From positions 3,521,501 to 3,585,500 of the forward strand of contig NZ_CP110679.1 of assembly GCF_026167525.1 (NCBI RefSeq): 64,000 bases of DNA, read 5' to 3'. A program made the translations under genes and the position numbers. The notes beneath the pieces are model-generated. The model was not told where the DNA came from. It searched no databases and saw nothing but the letters and a program-made list of their open reading frames with translations. Positions 44,631 through 55,994 of the stretch are shown here, in pieces (within the stretch, counting starts at the first letter, position 1; each line of letters opens with the position of its first letter). This stretch comes from Sphingomonas sp. M1-B02. Its GTDB lineage: Bacteria > Pseudomonadota > Alphaproteobacteria > Sphingomonadales > Sphingomonadaceae.

Positions 44631-45584
44631 TCAGAAATACCCCTCTTGCTTCTTCTTCTCCATGCTCGCCGACTGGTCATGGTCGATCGCGCGCCCCTGC
44701 CGCTCCGAGGTCGTGGTCAGCAGCATCTCCTGGATCACCGCCTCCAGCGTATCCGCCTCGCTCTCCACCGCGCCGGTCAGCGGATAGCAGCCCAAGGTCC
44801 GGAACCGGACCGATCGCTCCAACGGCACTTCGCCGTCACGCAGCCGGAAGCGATCGTCGTCCACCATCAGCAGCATGCCATCCCGCTCCACCGTCGGCCG
44901 GGGTGCCGCGAAGTAAAGCGGCACGATCTCGATCCCTTCGGCCAGAATATATTGCCAGATGTCGAGCTCGGTCCAGTTGGAGAGCGGGAACACCCGCATG
45001 CTCTCGCCCCTGGCTTTCCGCGCATTGTACAAATGCCAGAGCTCGGGCCGCTGGCGTTTCGGGTCCCAGCGGTGTGAGGCGGTGCGGAACGAGAAGATCC
45101 GCTCTTTCGCCCGGCTCTTCTCCTCGTCGCGCCGCGCCCCGCCGAACGCCGCATCGAAGCCGTGATGGTCCAGCGCCTGCTTCAGTCCCTCGGTCTTCCA
45201 CAGATCGGTGTGGAGGCTGCCATGATCGAACGGATTGATGCCCTGGGCGATCGCATCCGGATTCTTGTGGACCAGCAATTCCATTCCCGCGTCCGCGGCG
45301 GCGCGGTCGCGCAATTCGTACATCGCCCGGAATTTCCACGTCGTATCGACATGCAGCAGCGGGAAGGGCGGCGGCGCGGGGTAGAATGCCTTGCGCGCCA
45401 GGTGCAGCATCACCGCGCTGTCCTTGCCCACCGAATAGAGCATCACCGGCCGCTCGGCCTCGGCCACCACTTCGCGCAGGATGTGGATGCTTTCGGCCTC
45501 GAGCCGCTGGAGGTGCGTAAGCGGCGGTGTCGCGCTTCGGGGCGCGCCATGCTCTTCGCGGATCAGGCTCTGTGGATGCGGCAT
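44631..45584 (-). CDS. cysD: Sulfate adenylyltransferase subunit 2 (CysD)
   Basis: PP-loop ATP pyrophosphatase subunit that forms APS from ATP and sulfate with CysN. 317 residues. The PP-loop is [17 protein letters not shown] near residue 52. [33 protein letters not shown] and the C-terminal EKKKQEGYF are family hallmarks. No strong ribosome-binding site precedes the ATG at 45584. First gene of the cysD-cysNC-cysQ operon; a repeat lies between it and cysNC. Confidence 0.96.
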   Translation of the reverse strand: MPHPQSLIREEHGAPRSATPPLTHLQRLEAESIHILREVVAEAERPVMLYSVGKDSAVMLHLARKAFYPAPPPFPLLHVDTTWKFRAMYELRDRAAADAGMELLVHKNPDAIAQGINPFDHGSLHTDLWKTEGLKQALDHHGFDAAFGGARRDEEKSRAKERIFSFRTASHRWDPKRQRPELWHLYNARKARGESMRVFPLSNWTELDIWQYILAEGIEIVPLYFAAPRPTVERDGMLLMVDDDRFRLRDGEVPLERSVRFRTLGCYPLTGAVESEADTLEAVIQEMLLTTTSERQGRAIDHDQSASMEKKKQEGYF

Positions 45585-45636
45585 GGCACGCGATTTAGGA
45601 AGCGGAGGCCGGGCGCGCGATCTAGTTTATGTTTAG

Positions 45637-45653
45637 CCGGGCATACCGCCCGG
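45637..45653 (-). terminator. Weak hairpin after ugd
   Basis: CCGGGC (45637-45642), loop ATACC, GCCCGG (45648-45653), 4 nt after the ugd stop and before cysD. The stem is short and no U-run follows, so read-through from ugd into cysD is possible. Confidence 0.35.
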
Positions 45654-45656
45654 GTC

Positions 45657-46970
45657 TCAGCCCTTAGGCTTCCCCACGCCCACCAGCGTCAGCCCCGCCC
45701 GCTCGGCTTCGGCGGGGGGATAGATGTTGCGCAGATCCACCAGCAGCGGAGTCGCCATGATCTTGGCCATCCGGCCCAGATCGAGCGCGCGGAACGCGTC
45801 CCACTCGGTCACGATCACCAGCGCGTCGGCACCCTCGGCCGCGGCATAGGGGCTGTCGCTGAACTCGACGTCCTGCAGCATCGGCCGCGCCTGCTCGACG
45901 CCCTCCGGGTCATAGGCGCGCACCTTCGCGCCGGCATCCTGCAGCGCCGCGATCACCGAGAGGCTCGGCGCGTCGCGCATGTCGTCGGTGTTGGGCTTGA
46001 AGGTCAGGCCGAGCACCGCGACGGTCTTGCCGTGCGCGTCGCCGCCCATCGCCTTGATCACCTTGCGCCCCATCGCCCGCTTGCGCGCGTCGTTGACCTG
46101 CACCGTCGCCTCGACGATCCGCAGCGGGGTCTCATTGTCCGCCGCGGTCTTGAGCAGCGCCAGCGTGTCCTTCGGGAAGCACGAACCGCCATAGCCGGGG
46201 CCGGCATGGAGGAACTTGGCGCCGATCCGATTGTCCATCCCGATCCCGCGCGACACTTCCTGGACGTCGGCGCCCACTTCCTCGCACAGGTCGGCAATCT
46301 CGTTGATGAAGGTGATCTTGACCGCCAGGAAGGCGTTGGCGGCATATTTGATCAGCTCGGACGTTCGCCGTCCGGTAAACAGGATCGGCGCCGACTGGTT
46401 GAGCGACAGCGGGCGATAGATGTCGCGCATCACTTGCTTGGCAGCTTCATCGTCGGTGCCGACGACGACGCGATCGGGCCGCTTGAAGTCCGCGATCGCC
46501 GCGCCCTCGCGCAGGAATTCTGGGTTGGAGACGACCATTGCGCCGCTGTCCGGCGCCACTTCGGCCAGGATCCGCTCGACTTCGTCGCCGGTGCCCACCG
46601 GCACGGTCGATTTGGTGACGATCACGCTCGGCTTGGTGAGGTTTTCGCCGATCTCGCGCGCGGCGGCATAGACATAGCTGAGATCGGCATGCCCGTCGCC
46701 GCGCCGGCTGGGGGTGCCGACCGCGATGAACACCGCGTCGGCATCGCGCACGCCCTCGGCCAGGTCGGTGGTGAAGGTCAGCCGCCCGGCCTTGACGTTG
46801 GAGGCGACCAATTCGGCCAGCCCGGGCTCGTAGATCGGCATCACATTCTGGTGGAGCAGCTCTATCTTGCGCGCATCCTTGTCGACGCAGACCACGTCAT
46901 GGCCGAAGTCCGAGAAGCAGGCGCCGGATACCAGGCCCACATAGCCCGTGCCGATCATCGCGATGCGCAA
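45657..46970 (-). CDS. ugd: UDP-glucose 6-dehydrogenase
   Basis: Oxidises UDP-glucose to UDP-glucuronate with two NAD+. 437 residues. The Rossmann motif GTGYVGLVSGACF is at the N-terminus, VSNPEFLREG lies in the middle, and the catalytic cysteine is in GPGYGGSCFPKDT. The product feeds surface polysaccharides; a UDP-glucuronate 4-epimerase and galU are at the other end of the window. A leader-like 21-codon ORF and terminator lie 97-263 nt upstream. Confidence 0.96.
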   Translation of the reverse strand: MRIAMIGTGYVGLVSGACFSDFGHDVVCVDKDARKIELLHQNVMPIYEPGLAELVASNVKAGRLTFTTDLAEGVRDADAVFIAVGTPSRRGDGHADLSYVYAAAREIGENLTKPSVIVTKSTVPVGTGDEVERILAEVAPDSGAMVVSNPEFLREGAAIADFKRPDRVVVGTDDEAAKQVMRDIYRPLSLNQSAPILFTGRRTSELIKYAANAFLAVKITFINEIADLCEEVGADVQEVSRGIGMDNRIGAKFLHAGPGYGGSCFPKDTLALLKTAADNETPLRIVEATVQVNDARKRAMGRKVIKAMGGDAHGKTVAVLGLTFKPNTDDMRDAPSLSVIAALQDAGAKVRAYDPEGVEQARPMLQDVEFSDSPYAAAEGADALVIVTEWDAFRALDLGRMAKIMATPLLVDLRNIYPPAEAERAGLTLVGVGKPKG

Positions 46971-47066
46971 CGTGTTTCCCCTTCGGGTGAATGTCCGTTG
47001 CGCACTTAGCGCAGCCTGCGGTCAGAACAAGGGGAGGGGGCGCTGCGGGCCGAGCGCGGCGGCATT

Positions 47067-47095
47067 AAAAAAGGCGGCCCGCAGGCCGCCTCTTT
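47067..47095 (-). terminator. Intrinsic terminator upstream of ugd
   Basis: GGCGGCC (47073-47079), loop CGCA, GGCCGCC (47084-47090), preceded by AAAAAA and followed by TCTTT. On the minus strand this is a textbook terminator with six Us. It ends the transcript carrying the 21-codon ORF and lies 97 nt before the ugd start, so it may act as an attenuator of ugd or end an independent small transcript. Confidence 0.7.
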
Positions 47096-47103
47096 GAAAC
47101 CGT

Positions 47104-47155
47104 CCGGGCCGGTCAGCGCGCTCTCACTGCTGAGATCGCCTCACCGCCGGCCCGG
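47104..47155 (-). repeat. Inverted repeat upstream of the terminator
   Basis: CCGGGCCGG (47104-47112) and CCGGCCCGG (47147-47155) are perfect inverted copies with a 34-bp loop. On the minus-strand transcript this hairpin lies between the small ORF and the terminator. An alternating pair of hairpins is typical of attenuators or small RNAs. Confidence 0.5.
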
Positions 47156-47167
47156 AAGTAGCGTCGG

Positions 47168-47233
47168 TCACAAGGGGCGAATGTCTTCGCCGGTCGCGCC
47201 GTCGCGGAAGAGAAGATTGAACGCGAACATCAT
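47168..47233 (-). CDS. Candidate 21-residue small protein or leader peptide
   Basis: ATG ATG at 47233/47230, with GGGAG 4-7 nt upstream, opens a 21-codon ORF: MMFAFNLLFRDGATGEDIRPL, then TGA. The N-terminal half is hydrophobic and aromatic, the C-terminal half charged. The transcript continues into an inverted repeat and an intrinsic terminator. No amino-acid run typical of a biosynthetic leader peptide is present. Only a good ribosome-binding site and context support it. Confidence 0.4.
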   Translation of the reverse strand: MMFAFNLLFRDGATGEDIRPL

Positions 47234-47375
47234 TGTTCTCCCATCGTGCGCAGTGATGCGCGATTCGGATGGTTAACGATCTGTTTAGCATAAATCAATC
47301 CGGAACTCTCCTGAGCCCGGCACGTATTGCCTGGCCCCGAGAACCGCTTAACCGTTCCTTCAAGGCTCTCTGGCT

Positions 47376-48781
47376 ATGGGTCTGCGGATGTCGGCGAGGA
47401 TCGAGCCCATAATGCCATCGGCCAATGCCAATCGCGATGGGCGAACGGAGCCCGCAATCGCTGCGGACACCGCTGGACCGTCGCCGGCGCCCGCCGCTCC
47501 CGCCAAGCTGCCGGCCTGGGGCCGCGGCCAGCGCGGGGAGGCCGGTATCTGGCGGATCCTCTGCCTGTGCGAGATCGGCAATTTCGCCACGCTGCGGCGC
47601 CATCTCGGGCGCCCGCGCGCCGATGCGCTGGTGCAGGACGTCGCGACGCAGATCATCGATCTCTGCCCCGACATCCGGATTGTGACCGCCGGCCGCGCGC
47701 TGATCGAGATCGCGTTCGAGCGCGACTCCCCCGAAGCAGGCGCCGCCGATATCGATCGCCTCCGCACGGCATTCCTGAAACCGCTCGATCTCGACGGCGA
47801 ACCCTACACGCTGCATCTGCATTTCGGCATCGCCGCCTCGCCCTCGGACGACAGCGACGAGGTTCGCCTCACCGAGGCCGCCGAATCGGCGCTCGAGCAG
47901 GCGCGCGGCCAGGGCAAGGCGGTGATGCTCGATCTCTCGCGCGCTGACCTGGCCTTCGACAAGCTCACCTTGATGCGCGAACTCCCCCGCGCGATCGCCA
48001 AGGGCGAGATGTTCCTGCAATATCAGCCCAAGGTGCATGTCCGTCGCCAGGAAATAGCCAGCGCCGAGGCACTGATCCGCTGGCAGCACCCCCAGCGCGG
48101 GCTGATCCTGCCCGGCGACTTCATCTCGGTTGCCGAGGAGGCCGGCGAGATCGGCGCGCTCACCATCTGGACGCTGCGCCAGGTCATCGCCGATCAGAAG
48201 CGCCTCGCCGCCGACGGCTATGATCTGACGCTGTTCCTCAACATTTCGGGCATGCTGCTCGCCGACGCCCATTTCGTCGCGGAGGCGTGCGAGATCGTCA
48301 CCTCCAGCGGCGCCAAGCTCGGCTTCGAGATCACCGAGACCGCGGTCATCCGCGATCCGGACAGCGCGATCCGCCATCTGCAGACCTTCGCCGATATCGG
48401 CGTCCAGCTCGCGATCGACGATTATGGCGCCGGCCTCTCGTCGCTCGCCTACCTCAAGCAATTGCCCGCGCGCGAGCTCAAGATCGACAAGATGTTCGTC
48501 CTTCAGCTCACCAGCAGCAATCGCGATCCGCTGATCGTCCGATCGACCATCGATCTCGCGCACGCGCTCGAGATGGAAGTCACGGCGGAGGGGGTCGAGA
48601 CGCCCTCGGCGCTGGCCTTGCTCAGCGTGATGGGCTGCGACATGGTCCAGGGCTATCTGATCTCCCGCCCGCTCGGCTTCGATGCCTTCCGCAACTTCCT
48701 CGCGGAGGATGCGGCGCGCGCCACATCGGGCGAGTCGCCATCGTCCTTCATCCGGCCAGAGAGCTTCTGGAAGCGCGCGTG

Positions 48782-48782
<1 letters not shown>
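47376..48782 (+). CDS. EAL-domain c-di-GMP phosphodiesterase with degenerate GGDEF
   Basis: 468 residues. An Ala/Pro-rich start (about 1-50) is followed by a diverged GGDEF-like domain in which the GGDEF motif is lost (GRALIEIAF at its place). The EAL domain is intact: EAL at 231-233 (SAEALIRW), NISGMLL, EITETA, DDYGAGLSS, KIDKMFV and AEGVET. Hydrolysis of c-di-GMP is expected; the GGDEF part may bind GTP as a regulator. The stop overlaps the next kinase start as TGATG, so the two are coupled. Confidence 0.9.
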
Positions 48783-51226
<2,444 letters not shown>

Positions 51227-51297
51227 CGCAATAGCACACTCAATATGATAAAAATGATGGTCGCAAACCTCCCTTCAGCCGGCTTCGGCAGGCTCCG

Positions 51298-51687
51298 ATG
51301 AACATCCTCTTCATCGAGGATGATCCGATGAACCGTCGGGTCGTCAAGGACATGCTCGACGTCGCTGGCGCGACGATGGCCGAGGCTTCCTGGGCGGAGG
51401 AGGGTCTTGCCCGGATCGACGCGGAGACCTTCGACGTCATTCTCGTCGATCTTCGCATGCCCGGCACCGACGGGTTCGAGACGATCCGCCAGATTCGCGC
51501 GCGCGACGATGCGAAGAAGGAACTGCCGATCATCGTCGTCACCGCCGACACCGCCGTCGATCTGCGCGAGCGCTGCCTGGCGATCGGCGCGGACGATATC
51601 CTGTTCAAGCCGGTGGCAATGGACGCCCTGTTCGATTCGATCGGCCGCGTCCTCGCGCTGCGTGGCGGCGGCGGGGTGATCGCCTAA
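51298..51687 (+). CDS. CheY-like single-domain response regulator
   Basis: 129-residue receiver. The acidic pair is in FIEDDP, the phospho-acceptor Asp51 in LVDLRMPGTDGF, with TAD and KPV following. There is no output domain. It lies 71 bp after the TPR histidine kinase on the same strand and is probably its partner; the kinase's own C-terminal receiver seems inactive, so this protein may replace it. Confidence 0.88.
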   Translation: MNILFIEDDPMNRRVVKDMLDVAGATMAEASWAEEGLARIDAETFDVILVDLRMPGTDGFETIRQIRARDDAKKELPIIVVTADTAVDLRERCLAIGADDILFKPVAMDALFDSIGRVLALRGGGGVIA

Positions 51688-51701
51688 ACCCACCTTATCG
51701 T

Positions 51702-51774
51702 CATCCCCGCGAAGGCGGGGATCCAGGGTTGCTCAGTCCGTCCGTCACTCTGGATTCCCGCCTCCGCGGGAATG
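51702..51774. repeat. GTCATCCCCGCG-type palindrome between convergent genes
   Basis: Arms 51702-51726 (starting CATCCCCGCGAAGGCGGGGA) and 51750-51774 are inverted copies with a few mismatches and a 23-bp loop. It lies between the CheY-like gene and the convergent transporter, so it may serve as a bidirectional terminator. Same family as 15872-15980 and 53225-53305. Confidence 0.8.
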
Positions 51775-51792
51775 TGAGTAGGACCCGTGCCG

Positions 51793-53076
51793 CTAATCCT
51801 CCAATATCTTCGAATGCTTCGCGGTATCGCGCATCCGCAGATAGGTGATCAGCGAAATCCCGATCATCCCCGTAACATACCAGTAAAAGCCGCGCTCCCA
51901 GCCGGCATTTTTGAACCACAAGGCGACATATTCGGCCGTCCCGCCGAACAGCGCGTTCGCCAGCGCATAGGGCAGGGCCACCCCCAGCGTCCGGATATGC
52001 GCCGGAAACAGCTCGGCCTTCACCACCGCGTTGATCGACGTATAGCCCGTCACGATCACCAGCGCCCCGAGCATCAGCAGGAACGCCACGAACGGACTGC
52101 GCACCCCCTCCAGCGCGGTGAAGATCGGATAGGTCAGCAGGACCCCCAGCACGCCGAACCCGACCATCAGCGGCTTGCGCCCGACCCGATCGGAAAGCGC
52201 GCCTGCGATCGGCTGGATCAGCATGAAGCAGAGCAAGGCCGCCGCATTGATCTGCGAGGCGGTCGTCCGGTCGAAGCCCGATGTGTTGACCAGGAATTTC
52301 TGGAGGTAGATCGAGTAGGCATAGAAAGCGAGCGTGCCCCCCGCGGTCAGCAGCATCACCACCGCGGCCTCGCGTGGATGCTGCGTCACCAGCGCCCAGA
52401 AGCTCGATTTGCCCGCCTCGCGGCGCTCGAAGCTCTCGGTCTCGGCCATCCGCCGCCGGATCCAGAACACCACCACCGCGAGCACCCCGCCGATCGCAAA
52501 CGGAATGCGCCAGCCCCAGGCATCGAGCGCGGCCTCGCTCATCACTGCCTGCAGCACGAGCAAGACCAGAAGTGCGCAGAGCTGGCCCGATATCAGCGTG
52601 ACATATTGGAAGCTCGACCAGAATCCGCGATTCTTCCTGCCCGCCATCTCCGAAAGATAGGTCGCGCTCGCGCCATATTCGCCGCCGACCGAAAGCCCCT
52701 GCATCAGCCGCGCCAGCACCAGCAACGCGGGCGCCGCGACCCCGATCGTCGCATAGCTCGGGGTAACCGCGATCAGCAGCGATCCCGCGCACATCAGGCT
52801 CACCGATAGCGTGAGCCCTGCCTTGCGGCCGTGCCGATCGGCATAGATGCCCATCAGCCAGCCGCCCACCGGCCGCATCAGGAAACCGACGGCAAAGACC
52901 GCCGCCGCGCTCAGCAACTGCGCGGTCTGGTCGCCCTTGGGAAAGAAATGCGGTGCGAAATAGAGCGTGAACGCCGAATAGGCATACCAGTCATACCATT
53001 CGACGAGATTCCCCGCCGAGCCCCCCAGGATCGAACGAAGCCGGTGGCGCGTGGAAGTGGGTGCGGAGGATGCCAT
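51793..53076 (-). CDS. MFS transporter, metabolite:H+ symporter family (KgtP-like)
   Basis: 427 residues, twelve transmembrane segments. GNLVEWYDWYAYSAF near the N-terminus, the loop GIYADRHGRKAGL and RLMQGLSVGGEYGASATYL are signatures of the family that includes alpha-ketoglutarate permease KgtP and ProP. A dicarboxylate or similar organic acid is the likely substrate. The ATG at 53076 is chosen because it gives the usual N-terminus; the frame is open 25 codons further up. No strong ribosome-binding site is visible. Confidence 0.87.
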   Translation of the reverse strand: MASSAPTSTRHRLRSILGGSAGNLVEWYDWYAYSAFTLYFAPHFFPKGDQTAQLLSAAAVFAVGFLMRPVGGWLMGIYADRHGRKAGLTLSVSLMCAGSLLIAVTPSYATIGVAAPALLVLARLMQGLSVGGEYGASATYLSEMAGRKNRGFWSSFQYVTLISGQLCALLVLLVLQAVMSEAALDAWGWRIPFAIGGVLAVVVFWIRRRMAETESFERREAGKSSFWALVTQHPREAAVVMLLTAGGTLAFYAYSIYLQKFLVNTSGFDRTTASQINAAALLCFMLIQPIAGALSDRVGRKPLMVGFGVLGVLLTYPIFTALEGVRSPFVAFLLMLGALVIVTGYTSINAVVKAELFPAHIRTLGVALPYALANALFGGTAEYVALWFKNAGWERGFYWYVTGMIGISLITYLRMRDTAKHSKILED

Positions 53077-53224
53077 GCAGCGACTATAACGAGGCCAAAG
53101 GCAGCGGAAAGGGTGACAATTTGAGGCGCCGGCGCGCTTTTCCGGCGCCAAAGGCGGGCAATTTACGCCATGCCTGCGAATCTACCGTCATCGCTCATAG
53201 CATCGCAATTGCCTGTATGACCGT

Positions 53225-53305
53225 CATCCCGGCGCAGGCCGGGATCCAGGATGGCGCTGCCCGGCCAGTCGTGCTTGACCCTGGATCCCGTCCTGCCCGG
53301 GGATG
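53225..53305. repeat. GTCATCCCGGCG-type palindrome upstream of rpsU
   Basis: Arms 53225-53249 (starting CATCCCGGCGCAGGCCGGGA) and 53281-53305 form an imperfect inverted repeat around a 31-bp loop. Third copy of the family in this window, more diverged than the others. Confidence 0.75.
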
Positions 53306-53384
53306 GCGAACGGTGTAGTTGCGCACCAAAGCATCGCACATGGGCAACAAACGCCGATAATCGGCGTCACCCCCCTCTCACGCC

Positions 53385-53413
53385 TTGAAAAATCGGATTC
53401 CCCCTGATAGGTG
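53385..53413 (+). promoter_or_regulatory. Candidate rpsU promoter
   Basis: TTGAAA (53385-53390) and TAGGTG (53408-53413) are 17 bases apart, upstream of rpsU. The -35 is close to consensus and the -10 is weak. The leader would be about 70 nt. Confidence 0.35.
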
Positions 53414-53487
53414 CCCGCGGATAACGCCGCAGCCCTGCTTCGGCGAACCCTATTCTATTGAATTCGAGATTGGAGCTGTACGGCCTT

Positions 53488-53694
53488 ATGCAAATCATCG
53501 TTCGCGACAATAACGTCGACCAGGCGCTGCGGGCGCTCAAGAAGAAGCTGCAGCGTGAGGGCGTCTATCGCGAGATGAAGCTTCGTCGGCACTACGAAAA
53601 GCCCAGCGAGAAGCGTGCTCGCGAGCGTGCGGCAGCGATCCGTCGCGCCCGCAAGCTCGAGCGCAAGCGCGTCGAGCGCGACAGCGCACGGTAA
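53488..53694 (+). CDS. rpsU: 30S ribosomal protein S21
   Basis: 68 residues, very basic. The start [20 protein letters not shown] and the [16 protein letters not shown] core are diagnostic. The ATG at 53488 is taken as true because it matches the family start; the frame is open ten codons earlier. S21 takes part in translation initiation on the 30S subunit. It is monocistronic or reads into the FKBP gene 88 bp downstream. Confidence 0.96.
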   Translation: MQIIVRDNNVDQALRALKKKLQREGVYREMKLRRHYEKPSEKRARERAAAIRRARKLERKRVERDSAR

Positions 53695-53782
53695 GATTGC
53701 TGCGCTTCGGCGCAGTTTTCTTTCCCGATTCGCGGGAAAAGTGCGAAGCTAAGCGGCGGAACGCCGAAACTGGGATAATCTG

Positions 53783-54445
53783 ATGTCCGTGACCGCCGTT
53801 CCGCTTCGTGGCCTCAATCGAGCCTATTCCGTCTGGATCTGGGTCGGCGTCGTCGCCGCGATCCTGCTGGCTTTCGGCCTCGCCTGGGCCGGCACGCGTG
53901 AGCGCGTCGCGGCCAAGGGCACGAACGAGCAGTTCCTCGCCTGGAACGGCAGCCGCGCCGGCGTCGTGACCACCGCCTCGGGGCTGCAATATCAGGTGCT
54001 CAAGGCGGGCGAGGGCCCCAAGGCGGGCGAGGGCGATTATGTCATCGCCAATTATGAAGGCCGTTTCCGCGACGGCGCCATTTTCGACAAGAGCGAGCGC
54101 CCCGTGCCCTTCCCGGTGCAGCAGGGCAGCGCGATCCCCGGCTTTCTCGAAGGCCTGAAGCTGATGCAGAAGGGCGGCACCTATCGCCTCTGGATCCCCG
54201 CCAATCTCGCTTATGGCGCCCCGGGCATGCAGAGCCCGGATCCCGAGCGGGTTCCCGCCGATGCGATGCTGATCTTCACCGTCTCGCCCGAGCGCGTCCT
54301 CCCCGCCGCCGTCGTCCAGCAGATGATGATGCAGCAGATGATGCAGCAGCAGGGCGGCCAGGGCGCGCCGCCCCCAGGCGGCGGCGCTCCTCAGGGCCCG
54401 CCTCCGGGCGCCGGTCCTCCGCCGCAGGGCGCTCCGGGGCAGTAA
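53783..54445 (+). CDS. Membrane-anchored FKBP-type peptidyl-prolyl isomerase
   Basis: 220 residues. The single N-terminal membrane helix (about 17-37) has a short cytosolic start, then an FKBP domain facing the periplasm (about 66-172). It is marked by SGLQYQVLKAGEG, YEGRFRDGAIFDKS, GFLEGLKLMQKGG and IPANLAYG. The tail (about 178-220) is Gln/Met then Pro/Gly-rich and probably disordered. It probably assists folding of envelope proteins. Confidence 0.92.
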   Translation: MSVTAVPLRGLNRAYSVWIWVGVVAAILLAFGLAWAGTRERVAAKGTNEQFLAWNGSRAGVVTTASGLQYQVLKAGEGPKAGEGDYVIANYEGRFRDGAIFDKSERPVPFPVQQGSAIPGFLEGLKLMQKGGTYRLWIPANLAYGAPGMQSPDPERVPADAMLIFTVSPERVLPAAVVQQMMMQQMMQQQGGQGAPPPGGGAPQGPPPGAGPPPQGAPGQ

Positions 54446-54478
54446 CGCCCCACCGGGCGGGCGGGGGCCTGGCGCGAG

Positions 54479-55243
54479 CTATATCTTCGCCTGCAAGACC
54501 CAGCGCTCGTGGCCCTCGAACCCCATCGCCGACAGAACGCCGCTGCTGTAGGCGCCGGTGTCGAGGCCGATGCGGTGCGATAGCAATTCGACATCCTCGG
54601 CGATGGTGTGGCCGTGGACCACGACCTTCTCAAGCGCACCGCGGTGGAGCAGGAATTCGTCGCGGATCCAGCGCAGGTCTGCCACGCGCTGGCGATCGAG
54701 CGGCTCGTCCGGTCGGATGCCGGCATGCACGAAAGCATAGCCGCCGATGATGATAAGATCCTCGAGTGCGTCGAGAAATTCGACATGCTCGCGCGGCACT
54801 GCCGCCTGGATCATCGTCAGGAGCTCGGGGAAACCAGCCTCGTGATATGTCTCTTCGGAGATCCCATAACTCAGAATCGTCTCGCGCCCGCCGATCCGTG
54901 TGAACAGCTTCAGCGCCTTGAGGTCGCCGGCCAAAGCGAGGCTGAAAATCTCCTCGTGGTTGCCGAGCAGGATCCTGGTTGCCGGATACTCGGCCTTTAG
55001 CTGCAGGACGCGATCGATGACTTGCGCCGAATGCGGACCTCGGTCGACCAGATCGCCAAGCAAAATCAGCTGCGTGTCCAGGGAGCCGCGTCGGCGATCG
55101 TCTTCATGGATCTTCGAGAGCAGCGCTTCGAGAAGGTCCAACCGGCCATGTATATCGCCGATCGCATAAACCCGTTTACCATCGGGGACGGCTGCCACTG
55201 GCTCGCCTGTCACGACGCGCTTCGAAAAAAGCTTGAAAATCAT
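54479..55243 (-). CDS. PPP-family serine/threonine phosphatase / metallophosphoesterase
   Basis: 254 residues with the three PPP metal-binding blocks in order: AIGDIHGRLD, LLGDLVDRGPHS and LLGNHEE, then VHAGIRPD and VVHGHT. This is the bacterial protein-phosphatase or diadenosine-tetraphosphatase-like group; which substrate is unknown. The ATG at 55243 lacks a clear ribosome-binding site. It converges with the FKBP gene. Confidence 0.9.
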   Translation of the reverse strand: MIFKLFSKRVVTGEPVAAVPDGKRVYAIGDIHGRLDLLEALLSKIHEDDRRRGSLDTQLILLGDLVDRGPHSAQVIDRVLQLKAEYPATRILLGNHEEIFSLALAGDLKALKLFTRIGGRETILSYGISEETYHEAGFPELLTMIQAAVPREHVEFLDALEDLIIIGGYAFVHAGIRPDEPLDRQRVADLRWIRDEFLLHRGALEKVVVHGHTIAEDVELLSHRIGLDTGAYSSGVLSAMGFEGHERWVLQAKI

Positions 55244-55384
55244 ATGTTGGCCAAAAATTATGTGCCCGGCAGATATTCGAAGACCCAGGTGGGTTCAATG
55301 CATTGCATCGAAGCATAGGCTCGCTTGGGCGGCGGAAAGACGATGGATTGCGAATCGCGAATCAAATCGAAGCATCTTTCACGC

Positions 55385-55415
55385 ACAAAAAAGTGGCGGC
55401 CAAAGGCCGCCACTT
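55385..55415 (-). terminator. Intrinsic terminator of the small exported-protein gene
   Basis: AAGTGGCGGCC (55391-55401), loop AAA, GGCCGCCACTT (55405-55415). On the minus strand the 11-bp stem is followed by a run of Ts (complement of 55386-55392). It lies 27 nt past the stop of the 76-residue protein. Confidence 0.8.
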
Positions 55416-55441
55416 CGAAATCCGATAATCCGGAAAACAGC

Positions 55442-55672
55442 TTAGGGGCTGTCGGGATCGTCATCGTTGTTTGCGAGCGCAACAGCGCCGCCGATGATTG
55501 CTGCGGTTGCGAGCACGCCGATGATGACTGCGGGCGCGAGCTCGCTCTCTTCATCACCCGACGTCGCAGCGCGCGACAGCGACAGCTTGGCAGCCGGGCT
55601 AGCCGTAGCGGCCAGAACCGGGGTCGCTGCCATCGTAGCGACTGCAGCTGCCGTGAGAAGCTTTGACAACAT
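55442..55672 (-). CDS. Small exported membrane protein, unknown function
   Basis: 76 residues from the ATG at 55672, with GGGAG 7 nt upstream. The signal peptide is MLSKLLTAAAVATMAATPVLA. A short Ser/Ala-rich segment, one transmembrane-like helix (about 47-67) and an acidic tail NNDDDPDSP follow. It is monocistronic with its own intrinsic terminator, so it is probably well expressed. I do not recognise the family. Confidence 0.75.
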   Translation of the reverse strand: MLSKLLTAAAVATMAATPVLAATASPAAKLSLSRAATSGDEESELAPAVIIGVLATAAIIGGAVALANNDDDPDSP

Positions 55673-55994
55673 TATTCTACTCCCTCTTCGAGCTCCGGTG
55701 CTCTCGTCCAGCGACCCTATGGCATAGGAGCCCGCAGACGGCAACACCTCAAAATCCACGCCGCGACGAGATACTCTCGCCGTTGCAGGAACGCAACACT
55801 GGTCGAGTCTCGAGCTCAACACAATGCCCATAACGGTTACCCGCGATGCAAGCGTACGCCTTCTATAACGCGGCGCAGCATTAAGGCCAAGGGTATTAAC
55901 AATCTCTCCCAACGCATTTCCTCGCGCGGCTCATTATGGTCCCTGCAGCGGCGCTATCCTTGTCGGCGGGGCGGCATGGCGACTATGGAGACGA
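55673..55994. other. Divergent intergenic region
   Basis: 322 bp between the small exported protein and the PDZ-M48 peptidase. It must contain divergent promoters. Frames are open in parts, but none has a ribosome-binding site or homology I can see. No repeat was recognised. Confidence 0.5.

Larger units (their letters stand above)
46971..47375. other. Intergenic region upstream of ugd and the EAL gene
   Basis: 405 bp between divergent genes. It contains a 21-codon minus-strand ORF (47168-47233), a 9-bp inverted repeat (47104-47112/47147-47155) and a strong terminator (47067-47095), each listed separately. The plus-strand EAL gene promoter would lie within 47240-47370, where sequence is AT-richer; no clear consensus was found. 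Confidence 0.55.
53077..53487. other. Intergenic region between the transporter and rpsU
   Basis: 411 bp. It contains a GTCATCCCGGCG-type palindrome (53225-53305), a small perfect hairpin ACGCCGA-TAA-TCGGCGT (53351-53367) and a candidate rpsU promoter (53385-53413). No further gene is supported. Confidence 0.6.

Noticed and set aside
44483..44680. Extension of cysNC by 66 residues into the intergenic repeat
   Set aside because: The translated part is repeat sequence without family similarity; TTG 44482 has a good ribosome-binding site and gives the expected N-terminus.
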